A program made the position numbers and the translations under genes. This document shows positions 19,064-29,420 of a DNA stretch of 64,000 nucleotides, piece by piece; the stretch's first letter is position 1, and the number at the start of each line of letters is the position of its first letter. Origin of the DNA: Myxococcales bacterium (lineage in GTDB: Bacteria > Myxococcota_A > Polyangia > Polyangiales > Polyangiaceae); assembly GCA_005777185.1 (NCBI GenBank), contig SXNL01000242.1:39519-103518 (forward strand), given 5' to 3'. A model generated the notes under the pieces. The model was not told the DNA's origin. It did no database searches and saw only the letters and a program-made list of their open reading frames with translations.

Positions 19064-19699
19064 TCAGCCGTACCCGTAGGGCGTGAACGGCCCCGTCGCC
19101 GCCGAACGGGCGGCGTCGATCTCGCGTGCAGCGGCGTCGATCTTCGACATGAACGCGTACCAGAGGAACGGCATGACGATCGGGAAGGCGAAGTAGGAGA
19201 TCCCGGCCGCGATGGCGAGCCCCTTGGGGGCGGGCGGGCCGGCCGCGTGCTGCACGCGCAGCCGGTCCACCGCGTCGCAGATCCCGCAGGTGATCACGAA
19301 CATCCAGTAGAAGTGGAAGTAGGGGATGAGGAGGAAGAAGCCGGCCATGCCCGGGGTGATCCAGTTCTTCCAGTGGCGCGTCCACCGTTCGTGAGCGGGC
19401 AGCCACGTCCAGGTCTTCACCACCCACCCGATCGCGAAGGGGATCAGCGCGTAGATCATCAGCGAGGCGAGCACGATCACGACGAGCCCGATCGGACCGA
19501 GGTCGCCCGCCGGCTCGCCCATCTGCCGGTCCATGTCGTCGAGAATCCCCGCCGTCATCAGCGCGCCGCCGGCGAGCCACCCGAGGCTCATGAAGATGGC
19601 GACACCGAGGTACCCGCCGCGGATCCACCCCGGCGCCGAGGGCCCGCCGGCCGGCGAAACCGAGGGGGGCATGGCGCGGTAGAAGGGAGGGGCGTTCAC
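19064..19699 (-). CDS. Predicted four- to five-helix membrane protein
   Basis: A 211-residue protein that I cannot assign to a named family. After a short Pro-rich N-terminus, hydrophobic segments lie near residues 28-50, 72-95, 115-135 and 160-185; a Trp/His/Lys-rich loop (WTWLPAHERWTRHWKNW) sits between the second and third. A CGIC pair lies at about residue 142. It converges directly on the PRPP-synthetase gene with no gap. The start could instead be the Met ten codons in. Confidence 0.6.
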   Translation of the reverse strand: MNAPPFYRAMPPSVSPAGGPSAPGWIRGGYLGVAIFMSLGWLAGGALMTAGILDDMDRQMGEPAGDLGPIGLVVIVLASLMIYALIPFAIGWVVKTWTWLPAHERWTRHWKNWITPGMAGFFLLIPYFHFYWMFVITCGICDAVDRLRVQHAAGPPAPKGLAIAAGISYFAFPIVMPFLWYAFMSKIDAAAREIDAARSAATGPFTPYGYG

Positions 19700-19740
19700 G
19701 GTCGTGATGGTACGCTCGCCCGTCGACTTTTTCCCCTCAA

Positions 19741-19764
19741 AGCGTGTGCGGCTCGGCGCACGCT
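19741..19764. terminator. Stem-loop downstream of the isobutyryl-CoA mutase gene
   Basis: AGCGTGTGC and GCGCACGCT form a 9-bp stem with one G-T pair and a six-base loop. Read in the direction of the mutase transcript it is followed only by a short TTT, so it is a weak terminator candidate. Confidence 0.4.
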
Positions 19765-19783
19765 CGCGAGGGCCGCCTCTCGG

Positions 19784-21502
<1,719 letters not shown>

Positions 21503-21546
21503 GGGCAGATATTACCACGCGCCGCCACAGGCGGCGGACAGCGGAC

Positions 21547-22236
21547 CTACTTCCCCTCCGCCGCCTTCAACGCCTCTGCCTCCGCCGCCGCCTCCGCCTT
21601 CGCGGCGCGACGCTCCTTCAGGTACTCGATGACGCCGGGCATGATGGAGATCAAGATGATCAGCAGGATGACCCGATGGAAGTTCCGCTTGATGATGTCC
21701 ATCTGCCCGAAGAAGTACCCTGCACCGAACATCAACACGACCCAGGCGATGGCGCCCGTGATGTTGAAGAGGATGAACCTGCGGTAGTTCATCGCCCCGG
21801 CCCCGGCGACGAACGGTGCGAACGTCCGCACGATGGGGACGAAACGGGCGAAGATGATGGTCTTGCCGCCGTACTTGGCGAAGAACTTCTCCGTCTTCAC
21901 CAGGTGCTTCTTGTTGAACAGGCGGGACTTCTCGCTCTTCATCACGCGCGGGCCGATGGACTGGCCCACGTGGTAATTGACCGTGTCCCCGACGATCGCG
22001 CTCACGATGATGCCGGTCGCGAGGACCCACGGGTTGAGCTGCCCGAGCGACGACACCGCGCCGGCCGCGAAGAGGAGGGAGTCGCCGGGCAGGAACGGCG
22101 TCACCACGAGTCCCGTCTCGCAGAAGACGATGAGGCAGAGGATCGCGATGGTCCAGCCCCCGTACTGGGCCGTCAGATCGGTCAGGTACTTGTCGAGGTG
22201 GAGCGCGATGTCGACGAGCTTCTTCAGCGATTCCAT
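21547..22236 (-). CDS. DedA-family membrane protein
   Basis: A 229-residue inner-membrane protein of the DedA/SNARE-associated family, implicated in lipid scrambling and membrane homeostasis. Typical segments are ETGLVVTPFLPGDSLLFAAG (with conserved Glu), GDTVNYHVGQSIG, and FFAKYGGKTIIFARFVPIVRTFAPFVAGAGAMNYRRF. It ends in an Ala/Glu/Lys-rich coil. It starts 5 bp after the PP2C gene, so the two are likely cotranscribed. Confidence 0.92.
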   Translation of the reverse strand: MESLKKLVDIALHLDKYLTDLTAQYGGWTIAILCLIVFCETGLVVTPFLPGDSLLFAAGAVSSLGQLNPWVLATGIIVSAIVGDTVNYHVGQSIGPRVMKSEKSRLFNKKHLVKTEKFFAKYGGKTIIFARFVPIVRTFAPFVAGAGAMNYRRFILFNITGAIAWVVLMFGAGYFFGQMDIIKRNFHRVILLIILISIMPGVIEYLKERRAAKAEAAAEAEALKAAEGK

Positions 22237-22241
22237 GAGAC

Positions 22242-23192
22242 TCAGCCCCCCGGTTCCCGGGGCGGTCGGGGCGTGTCCCCCTCGACGTTGAGCGGCTGGG
22301 TCGGCTCCTCGGGGGCGCCCAGCTGGTCCGCGGTCGGGATCTTGGCCGCCTCGATCTCGATGGTCCGGGCCTCGTCGATGGCCTCCTCGATGCGGATCAC
22401 GACGGCGGTCACGTTGTCCTCGCCGCCGCGCTCGTTCGCCTTCGCGATCAGGCGCGTCGCGGCTTCCTGGATGTCCCGGGTGGTGGTGACGATGTGCTCG
22501 ATGTCGTCGTCGAGCATCATGCCGCTCAGGCCGTCCGAGCAGAGGACGTAGACGTCTCCCACCTGGGGGTCGTCATGCTGCAGGTCGACCACCACCTGGT
22601 CCTGCATCCCCAGGGCGCGCGTGATGACGTTCTTCGGCAGCTCGCTGCGCTGCTCCTCCGTGAGGTCGGGCATCGCGAGGAGGTAGTCGTTCACGAGCGA
22701 GTGGTCCCGCGTCATGAGCTGGATCTCGCCGCCGCGGACGCGGTAGCAGCGGGAATCCCCCACGTGGCCGATGTACATGCGCCGCTTGCGCGGGCTGAAC
22801 ATGGCGCCCACGACCGTGGTCCCCATCCCGTGGCACTCGCGCGACCGCGTGCTGCGCTCGAAGATCTGTCGGTTGGCGACGCGGATCCCGGTGAGGAGGC
22901 GGTTCTCCTCCTCCGACAGGTTGGTGTCGAAGTGGAACGGCCAGGTCACGTCCTCGTTCGCCGTCGAGCGGAAGAACTCGGAGATCGTCTCCGTGGCGAG
23001 CTTGGAGGCGACGTCCCCGGCGCGGTGGCCGCCCATGCCGTCCGCGACGACGTAGAGGTCGTACTCCTTCAGGACGACGAAGGAATCCTCGTTGTGCTCG
23101 CGTTGCCGGCCCACGTCGGTCAGGCCCGCGGCGATGGCGCGCACGGGCGCGCCCTTGCCGGAGATGTCTCTAGCTTCGTGGGGGCGGCTCAC
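22242..23192 (-). CDS. PP2C-family Ser/Thr protein phosphatase
   Basis: A 316-residue phosphatase predicted to dephosphorylate targets of the Hanks-type kinases. It has the PP2C motifs TDVGRQREHNEDSF, YVVADGMGGHRAGDVAS, MGTTVVGAMF, HVGDSRCYRVR, TRDHSLV and GGEDNVTAVVIRI; metal-binding Asp residues are present. A Pro-rich tail of about 50 residues follows. It is cytoplasmic and upstream of dedA in the same transcript. Confidence 0.93.
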   Translation of the reverse strand: MSRPHEARDISGKGAPVRAIAAGLTDVGRQREHNEDSFVVLKEYDLYVVADGMGGHRAGDVASKLATETISEFFRSTANEDVTWPFHFDTNLSEEENRLLTGIRVANRQIFERSTRSRECHGMGTTVVGAMFSPRKRRMYIGHVGDSRCYRVRGGEIQLMTRDHSLVNDYLLAMPDLTEEQRSELPKNVITRALGMQDQVVVDLQHDDPQVGDVYVLCSDGLSGMMLDDDIEHIVTTTRDIQEAATRLIAKANERGGEDNVTAVVIRIEEAIDEARTIEIEAAKIPTADQLGAPEEPTQPLNVEGDTPRPPREPGG

Positions 23193-23323
23193 GCGAGCTT
23201 CAGGCTTTCACCCTGCCGAGGGGGTGTCAAGGGTTGGGGGCGCTGGCGACCTAGCGGTTTCATCGAGATTTCCTGGGAGGGTCCTAGGGGCTCTCTCCCC
23301 CCCGAAACCTGAGGCGGGGGCCC

Positions 23324-23881
23324 TCAGACCTCCATGATGTCCTTTTCCTTGTGGCTCACGAGTGCCTCGACGTGCTTCGAGCCGTCGGAGACGGTCTCCT
23401 CGGCCTTCTTCTTCGCGCGATCGACGTCGTCCGCGCTCGCGTCGCCGGCCGTATCGATCTCGTCGAGCATGTCGAGGGCGTCGTGGCGCGCCTTTCGGAT
23501 GGCGACCTTGCACTCCTCGCCGTACTTCCGGGCCACCTTCACGAACTCCTTCCGACGCTCCTCGGTGAGGGGCGGGAGAGGCACGCGGATGACATCGCCG
23601 TCGGGCTGCGGGTTGAGGCCGAGATCGCTCTCGCGGAGCGCCTTCTCGACGGCCTTGATGACGCTCTTGTCCCAGGGCTTCACCGTGATGAGCCGCGGCT
23701 CGGGCACGTTGATGTGCGCCATCTGCGCCAGGGGGGTCATGGTCCCGTAGTACTCGACGCGGATCCCGTCGAGGAGGTTCGGGGAGGCCCGGCCCGCGCG
23801 CAGCTTCCCCAGGTCGCGCTTGAGGGCCTCGTGGGCCTTCGCGATCGAGGAAACAAGCTCTTTATGGACGTCGTCGAGCAT
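23324..23881 (-). CDS. frr: Ribosome recycling factor
   Basis: A 185-residue, full-length RRF that splits post-termination ribosomes with EF-G. Characteristic blocks are LGKLRAGRASPNLLDGIRVEYYGTMTPLAQMAHINVPEPRLITVKPWD and PLPPLTEERRKEFVK. Its stop codon lies in a 6-bp stem (23309-23327). The usual partner pyrH is not adjacent. Confidence 0.97.
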   Translation of the reverse strand: MLDDVHKELVSSIAKAHEALKRDLGKLRAGRASPNLLDGIRVEYYGTMTPLAQMAHINVPEPRLITVKPWDKSVIKAVEKALRESDLGLNPQPDGDVIRVPLPPLTEERRKEFVKVARKYGEECKVAIRKARHDALDMLDEIDTAGDASADDVDRAKKKAEETVSDGSKHVEALVSHKEKDIMEV

Positions 23882-24033
23882 CGGGGTCTCCGTTTGCGCG
23901 GCATCCTAGCCGCGATCGGCGGTCGGCGGAAGGGCCGTGGCGTGTTACTTGCGTGGCGTCGCACCCGAGCACGCCGCCGCGCCCCTCACCCGGCCCAGAA
24001 TGCGATGCCGGCCCGCCCCGTCCAACGAGAGCT

Positions 24034-25029
24034 GTGTCCCGCCGACCCGCCCCCCTCGCCGCGCTCCTCGCCGCGCTCCTCGCCAGCGTCCTGGCGCTGG
24101 TGCCCGATCGCGTGGCGCTCGCGGACGACCCGGGGGCGCGGGACGCGGGCCCGGGGGGCCACGCCGCTCGCGTGCGGCCACCGAACCCGGAGGATGTCGA
24201 GCACATGTGCGCGCTCCTCACGGGCTGCGAGAAGCTCCCCATCCCTCCCCAGCTCGTCCCGCGCGACTTCGCGCAGTGCGTGAGGCGGATGACGGCGGAT
24301 CTCACGTCGGCCAAGGCGCTGGAGACGTCGCTCAGCCTGCGCGAGTGCGGTCTCGCAGCGAGCTCCTGCGCGCAGCTGCGCACGTGCGCGCTCCGCGGGA
24401 CGCAGCCCTCCGTGTGCGGCGAGCGGGGGAAGGCCGGCTCCGTGGACCTGTGTGACGGCGAGGGACGCGCGGTGACGTGCTTTCGTGGGGAGGTGTTCGC
24501 GGTGCGCGACTGCCCGCGGGGTGGCGAGCAGTGCAGCGTGCTGGACGGCCGCGCCGTGTGCACGCTCGGCGCCTGCCTCGCGGACAAGGCCCCGGCGTGC
24601 TCGGCCTCGGGCACTCGCCTCGTGGAGTGCAGGGGGAAGCGGCTCCTCTCCCTCGACTGCGCGCTGCTCGGGCAGCGGTGCGCCGAGACGCCGGCCGGTC
24701 CCGCGTGCGCGCCGGACACGGCGCGATGCACCCACGAGGGGGTGCTCTGCCGGGGGGACGTCGCCGTCGCGTGCAAGGGCGGCCGCGAGGTCGAGATCGA
24801 CTGCGCGGCGCAGGGCCTGACGTGCGGCGGGCCCGCGGATCGTCCCTCCATCGGGGCGTGCACGGTGCCCGCCGCCCCGGGCGAGGCGGCCTGCGATCGG
24901 TCATCGCCCCCGCGCTGTGACGGCGCCCGGATCCTCTATTGCGCGGAGGGGCGGCCGCGCGCATACCTCTGCCGGTCCCTGGGGCTCTCGCGCTGCGTCA
25001 CGGACCTGCGAGGCGTGCACTGCGTGTGA
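24034..25029 (+). CDS. Secreted Cys-rich protein of unknown function
   Basis: About 331 residues from GTG 24034, which begins a signal peptide (residues 1-28). The mature part has about 25 Cys residues arranged as loosely repeated units (for example CDGEGRAVTCFRGEVFAVRDCPRG-QC, then similar units), which suggests a disulfide-stabilised surface protein. I do not recognise a family. It lies divergent from frr and 13 bp before the next lipoprotein gene, with which it is probably cotranscribed. Confidence 0.6.
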   Translation: MSRRPAPLAALLAALLASVLALVPDRVALADDPGARDAGPGGHAARVRPPNPEDVEHMCALLTGCEKLPIPPQLVPRDFAQCVRRMTADLTSAKALETSLSLRECGLAASSCAQLRTCALRGTQPSVCGERGKAGSVDLCDGEGRAVTCFRGEVFAVRDCPRGGEQCSVLDGRAVCTLGACLADKAPACSASGTRLVECRGKRLLSLDCALLGQRCAETPAGPACAPDTARCTHEGVLCRGDVAVACKGGREVEIDCAAQGLTCGGPADRPSIGACTVPAAPGEAACDRSSPPRCDGARILYCAEGRPRAYLCRSLGLSRCVTDLRGVHCV

Positions 25030-25042
25030 TAGGGGTCTCTGC

Positions 25043-26764
25043 GTGAGGACGGCGATCTGGGCCCTCGCGGCCCTCGTCACGCTGGGGTGCACCAGGCCCG
25101 CCCCGCCACCGGCGGACGCCGCGGCGGAGCTGCTCGCTCCCGTCCCTGCGCCCGACGGGCTGCTCGGAGCGGCCACCGCCGCGACGCCCGACGCCACCTG
25201 GCGCAAGCTCCAGCGGATGACGGGCGGCGCCGCGGCGCTCCTGCCGCCGACGTTCGGAGGCGTCCTGTGCGCGGTCGCGGGCCTCGACCCCGCGGTCGCG
25301 GCGGAGATCGACGGCGCCTCCGCGGCCTTCGCGACGTTCTCCGGGGCGGCGGCGGATCCGGCGTGGGTCGTGGCGGCGCGGCTCTCGAGCGCGCGGCACG
25401 CGCGCGGCGTGATGTTCGAGGGGGAGGTGGCGCGCTACGGCGCCCGCGAGGCGGAAGGGCTGACGTGGGTGGTCGCGCGGGGAGGATCCCTGCCCGGGCC
25501 CGCGGCCGTCACCTCCAACGGTTGGCTGCTCGTGGCGAAGGACGATGCGTCCCTGCGTAAGCTTGCAAACTACACGTATCGTACCCTTCCCGCGCGTGTC
25601 GCGCCCGCGGCCTCCGCGAGCGGCAACGGTCCGGACGCCGCCGCGGGTGGGGGGACGGAGGCCGTGTCGCTCGACGTCCCGGGGTCGGCCTTCGCGGAGC
25701 TGGTGCCGGCGCTCCGTGCAGCGTGGACGGCCAAGAAGGTCGAGCTGGGCGAGCAGGATCGCGCGATGCGCGAGAAGAGCGGACGCGCCCCCGACTTCGG
25801 CGATCCGGCCGAGATCGTCGCCCACGCCGACGCCTTCGTCTCCGCGAGGATCGAGGAGCTCGGCGACGTGTCGTCGGGCCACATGGCGCTCGAGGTCGGC
25901 GACGCATCCGTCTTCCTCGCCGCCGAGCTCGCGCCCCGCGAAGGGGCGGGCCCCTTCCGGCGCCGGATCGAGGCGATGCCTGCCATGGGGCCGGAGCCCC
26001 TCCTCGGAGCGACGGCGGACGCCGAGGCCACGCTCGTGTTCACCGACACCGAGCGCCAGAAGGGGGAGGATCTCACGAGGATCTTGGAGGCGGGCAGCGT
26101 CGCGATGGGCACGCGCCTCGTCGAGGCCGACAGGAGACGCCTCTCGGCGATGGCCGGGGACTGGAAGGCGGGGCGAGGCAAGGTGGTCACGATGTCCGCG
26201 CTGCGGCTGCCGTCGAAGGGGATCCTGGTGACGACCCGCCCCGAGGATCGCGACGCGCTCGTCCGCGCCCTGCGCGGAGTCGGCGACGTGCTCCGCATCG
26301 CGAACCTGCAGGCCGCGCTCCGGCTGCGAGACGTCGCCACGGTCGAGAAGGACGAGCCGAGGCTCGGCAGGGTCCAGGCGACGACGGGGAGGGTGCCCGC
26401 GCCCGCCGATCCTGCGCGGAAGGCGAAGCCGCAGGACCGGACGATCGGCCTCGCCTGGGCGGAGGTGGGCGGCGAGGTCTCCGTGGTCGTCGGCGAGGAT
26501 CCCGCGAAGCTCCTCGCGGCCCACGGGACGAAGGAACGCAGGCTCGGCGACGACGACGCGATCAGGCTGCCGATCGAGCGCGTGGCGAGGGACTGCAGCG
26601 TCGCCCTGGCGCTCCAGCCGTTCAAGCTCGATCCGTCGCGCCTCGGCGCGAGCCCCGCACCGGTCGTGCTCGCGTGGGGCAAGAGGGGCGACCGCGCCGT
26701 CCTCCGCACGGAGATCTCGGGAGCCGCGCTGAACGCGTTCGCGCGGCGGCAGCTCGGCCTCTAG
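25043..26764 (+). CDS. Large lipoprotein of unknown function
   Basis: 573 residues starting at GTG 25043, which puts a lipobox (TLGC) at the end of a short signal sequence. The remainder is Ala/Gly-rich with alternating strands and helices and no recognised catalytic motif. It may be an outer-membrane or periplasmic substrate-processing protein, but nothing in the sequence fixes that. Dispersed-motif copy 4 (25564-25579) is inside it. Confidence 0.6.
   Translation: MRTAIWALAALVTLGCTRPAPPPADAAAELLAPVPAPDGLLGAATAATPDATWRKLQRMTGGAAALLPPTFGGVLCAVAGLDPAVAAEIDGASAAFATFSGAAADPAWVVAARLSSARHARGVMFEGEVARYGAREAEGLTWVVARGGSLPGPAAVTSNGWLLVAKDDASLRKLANYTYRTLPARVAPAASASGNGPDAAAGGGTEAVSLDVPGSAFAELVPALRAAWTAKKVELGEQDRAMREKSGRAPDFGDPAEIVAHADAFVSARIEELGDVSSGHMALEVGDASVFLAAELAPREGAGPFRRRIEAMPAMGPEPLLGATADAEATLVFTDTERQKGEDLTRILEAGSVAMGTRLVEADRRRLSAMAGDWKAGRGKVVTMSALRLPSKGILVTTRPEDRDALVRALRGVGDVLRIANLQAALRLRDVATVEKDEPRLGRVQATTGRVPAPADPARKAKPQDRTIGLAWAEVGGEVSVVVGEDPAKLLAAHGTKERRLGDDDAIRLPIERVARDCSVALALQPFKLDPSRLGASPAPVVLAWGKRGDRAVLRTEISGAALNAFARRQLGL
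25564..25579 (+). repeat. Dispersed 16-bp motif, copy 4 (full form)
   Basis: TGCAAACTACACGTAT is identical at 15 of 16 positions to the copy at 31038, although the two lie in different reading frames of unrelated genes. Confidence 0.6.
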
Positions 26765-26803
26765 GAGCGCCCGTCGCGCCGCCCGTTGATGTAAGGTTCG
26801 CGC

Positions 26804-27646
26804 GTGGATCTCCACTACCTGACCATCCCGCTGTTCCAGCGCGCCCTCGTCGCGGGCTGCCTCCTCGCCGCGCTCCTCGCCCTCCTCGGCGTGCTCGTCA
26901 CCGCGCGCGGGCTCGCGTACCTGGGCGACGGCCTGTCCCACGCCGCGTTCGGCGGCATCGCGCTCGGGATGTTCCTCGGCCTCACGTCGCCGCTGTTCCT
27001 CGCCATCCCGTTCACCGCGGCGGCGGCGATCGGGATAGGCGCGCTCCGCCGCAAGAGCGGCCTCCGCTCGGACGTCGCGATGGCCATCCTGTTCGCCGTT
27101 TGCTTTGCGATGGGCGTCATCCTCCTGCGAAAGGCGCCGCGTCAGAAGGGGGGGATCTTCGACCCCGAGCAGCTCCTGTTCGGGAACATCCTGCTCGTCG
27201 GATCGGACGACCTCTTCATCGTCGTCGGCATCGCGGCGATCACGGCCATGTTCTTCCTGTTCGCCTGGACGCGCATCGCGTACGCGACGTTCGACGAGGA
27301 GCTCGCCCGCCTGTCCGGCATCCCCGTGGGCTGGCTGGAGAGCGCCCTCCTGTCGCTCCTGGCGGCCGTGGTCGTGGCGTCGATCCGCCTCGCGGGGGTG
27401 GTCCTCGTGAGCGCGTTCCTGGTCATCCCGGCGGCCACCGGGAGGCTCGTCGGTCGCTCCCTCGCCGGCGTCGTGGCGTCCGCCATGGGCGCGGGCGTTC
27501 TCGGCGTGATCCTCGGCTTCGCGGTGGCCCACGAGCTGGCCTGGCCGGAGGGCGCGGCGATCGTACTGACCCTGGCCCTCGAGTTCGTGCTCGCGGTCAT
27601 CCTGCGACGCGCGCGCAGGCGGGCGCGCGCCGCCGCGCCGGGGTGA
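26804..27646 (+). CDS. ZnuB/ABC-3-type metal ABC transporter permease
   Basis: A 280-residue inner-membrane permease with about eight hydrophobic helices, characteristic of Zn2+/Mn2+/Fe2+ uptake ABC transporters. The GLAYLGDGLSHAAFGG and VVLVSAFLVIPAATGRLV segments match the family. No ATPase or metal-binding lipoprotein is encoded next to it, so those partners must be encoded elsewhere. GTG start. Confidence 0.88.
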   Translation: MDLHYLTIPLFQRALVAGCLLAALLALLGVLVTARGLAYLGDGLSHAAFGGIALGMFLGLTSPLFLAIPFTAAAAIGIGALRRKSGLRSDVAMAILFAVCFAMGVILLRKAPRQKGGIFDPEQLLFGNILLVGSDDLFIVVGIAAITAMFFLFAWTRIAYATFDEELARLSGIPVGWLESALLSLLAAVVVASIRLAGVVLVSAFLVIPAATGRLVGRSLAGVVASAMGAGVLGVILGFAVAHELAWPEGAAIVLTLALEFVLAVILRRARRRARAAAPG

Positions 27647-27710
27647 TCGCGCCTCGATCGAGCGGCGATCAGCGGTGGAGTTTCGGGTCGGTTCGAGGTA
27701 CGATCCGCGG

Positions 27711-29399
27711 ATGTCGAGGAGGACCCACACGCTCGTCCCGCGTCTGTCCTGGGTCCTGCCGGCCCTCGGCGCGATCCTCGTGGCCTTCTTCGTGGGGCTC
27801 GTCGCACCCGCCTGCGGACGTTCGAGCCTCGAGGAGGCCCTGCTCCTCGAGGGTGGAGCGCTCGACGGCAGCTCGGTCGACGGCGGTGGCTGCCGTCTGC
27901 AGACGTGCAGCACGGGCTGCTGCGACGGCGCCGGCGCGTGTCGTGCCGGCACGGATCTCCGCACGTGCGGCGCGCTCGGCCAGAGGTGCATCGACTGCGC
28001 CGTCGGCGGCTTCGACGTCTGCGACGTGGCGACCCACGCCTGCGGCAAGAAGACCACGACCTGCAACTCGACCACGTGCTCGACGGGGTGTTGCCGCAAG
28101 CTCTCCGACGGCACGAGCGTCTGTCTCGGCGGTCGCGACGCCTCGGCGTGCGGCGTCGAGGGCGCCGAGTGCGTGAACTGCCTGCTCTCGGGGAGCTCGT
28201 GCGACACCCTCACACGCAGGTGCTCCGCCTCGACCTGCAACGCCGCGAACTGCAAGGGGTGCTGCGCGGGGACGACGTGCTTCGTCGGCACGGACCCGAA
28301 GCTGTGTGGCTCGACGGGTGGCGCCTGCGAGGACTGCGCCATCAAGGGGCAGACGTGCGTCGTCAGCGGGGCCGGCGGTCGCTGCGAGGGCACGCCGACG
28401 TGCGGGCCCGCGAACTGCGGTGGCTGCTGTCAGGGCAACTCGTGCGTCACGGGCGCGGACAACACCGCGTGCGGCAAGTTCGGGCAGGCCTGCACGAACT
28501 GCTCGGCGTTCGGCCGCGTCTGCGCGCCGCTCGGATCGCCCAGCGAGCGCACGTGCATCGTGCCCCCGCCGTGCAGCGCTGCGACCTGCCCGACAGGCTG
28601 CTGCGTCGGAAACACCTGCGTCTCGCCGCCCACGAACGCCGCGTGTGGCACCGCCGGCGCTGCCTGCACGCCGTGTGGCGCCACGGAGACGTGCGTGGGC
28701 GGGAAATGCACGCCGACCGTGACCTGTCCGATGACCTGCGCCGGCTGTTGCCAGGGCAACTCGTGCTTCGGCGGCTTCCTCAACACGCGGTGCGGCTCGG
28801 GCGGCGCCACGTGCGCCGACTGCACGCCCGCGGGCTCGTGCAACACGGGGGTCGTCCCGCGCACGTGCATCGGCGCAAACTGTCCGGCGCCCTATCCCGC
28901 GTGCGGCGTCGGGATCACGACGCCCGCACAGGCGCAGGCGCAGAACGTGTGCGACGTCGGCACCGACATCGCCGATCTCCGCGTCGCGTGTGCGGCAGGG
29001 CCCCAGTCGGTCGCGTGCCAGAACTTCCTCGCGTTCCTCAAGGTCACGAAGCCCGCGTGCCTAACGTGCCTGTCGCCCTTCACGTTCCCGTTCGCGGAGG
29101 GCACGGGAGTGTTCGCCTGCGTTGCGCCGTTCGTGACCCCGGCGTGCAACCGCGCGACGGGCTGCACCACGGACTGCGTGAAGACGAGCTGCGGCCTCTG
29201 CCCCGCCGGTGCCGAGGCGGCCTGCCGGAACGGCGTCACGGGTGGGCAGTGTAACCCGTTCGTCACGCAGGCCGCGACGTGCACGACCTCCGCGCTGCTG
29301 GTGGGGCCCGGCGCGTTCTGCAACCCGGCCAACCCGGCGTACGCGGGCAACTACGGCGCCTGGATCGCAGGCGTCGGCACCGCGTATTGCGGTCCGTGA
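27711..29399 (+). CDS. Cys-rich repeat lipoprotein
   Basis: About 562 residues from ATG 27711, with a signal peptide ending in a lipobox-like VAPACG. Residues about 60-390 are six tandem repeats of roughly 34-43 residues, each with the pattern C-x4-C-x2-GCC ... C ... CG-x-x-G-x-x-C-x-x-C, eight Cys per unit, suggesting a disulfide-knotted rod. A separate Cys-containing C-terminal domain (LxVACAAGPQSVACQNFLAFLK) follows. No family is recognised; cell-surface location is inferred. Confidence 0.7.
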   Translation: MSRRTHTLVPRLSWVLPALGAILVAFFVGLVAPACGRSSLEEALLLEGGALDGSSVDGGGCRLQTCSTGCCDGAGACRAGTDLRTCGALGQRCIDCAVGGFDVCDVATHACGKKTTTCNSTTCSTGCCRKLSDGTSVCLGGRDASACGVEGAECVNCLLSGSSCDTLTRRCSASTCNAANCKGCCAGTTCFVGTDPKLCGSTGGACEDCAIKGQTCVVSGAGGRCEGTPTCGPANCGGCCQGNSCVTGADNTACGKFGQACTNCSAFGRVCAPLGSPSERTCIVPPPCSAATCPTGCCVGNTCVSPPTNAACGTAGAACTPCGATETCVGGKCTPTVTCPMTCAGCCQGNSCFGGFLNTRCGSGGATCADCTPAGSCNTGVVPRTCIGANCPAPYPACGVGITTPAQAQAQNVCDVGTDIADLRVACAAGPQSVACQNFLAFLKVTKPACLTCLSPFTFPFAEGTGVFACVAPFVTPACNRATGCTTDCVKTSCGLCPAGAEAACRNGVTGGQCNPFVTQAATCTTSALLVGPGAFCNPANPAYAGNYGAWIAGVGTAYCGP

Positions 29400-29420
29400 C
29401 GGGCGAGCGAGAGGGAACCG

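Noticed and set aside
23309..23327. 6-bp stem overlapping the frr stop as terminator
   Set aside because: Short stem and no T-tract; too weak to call as a terminator.
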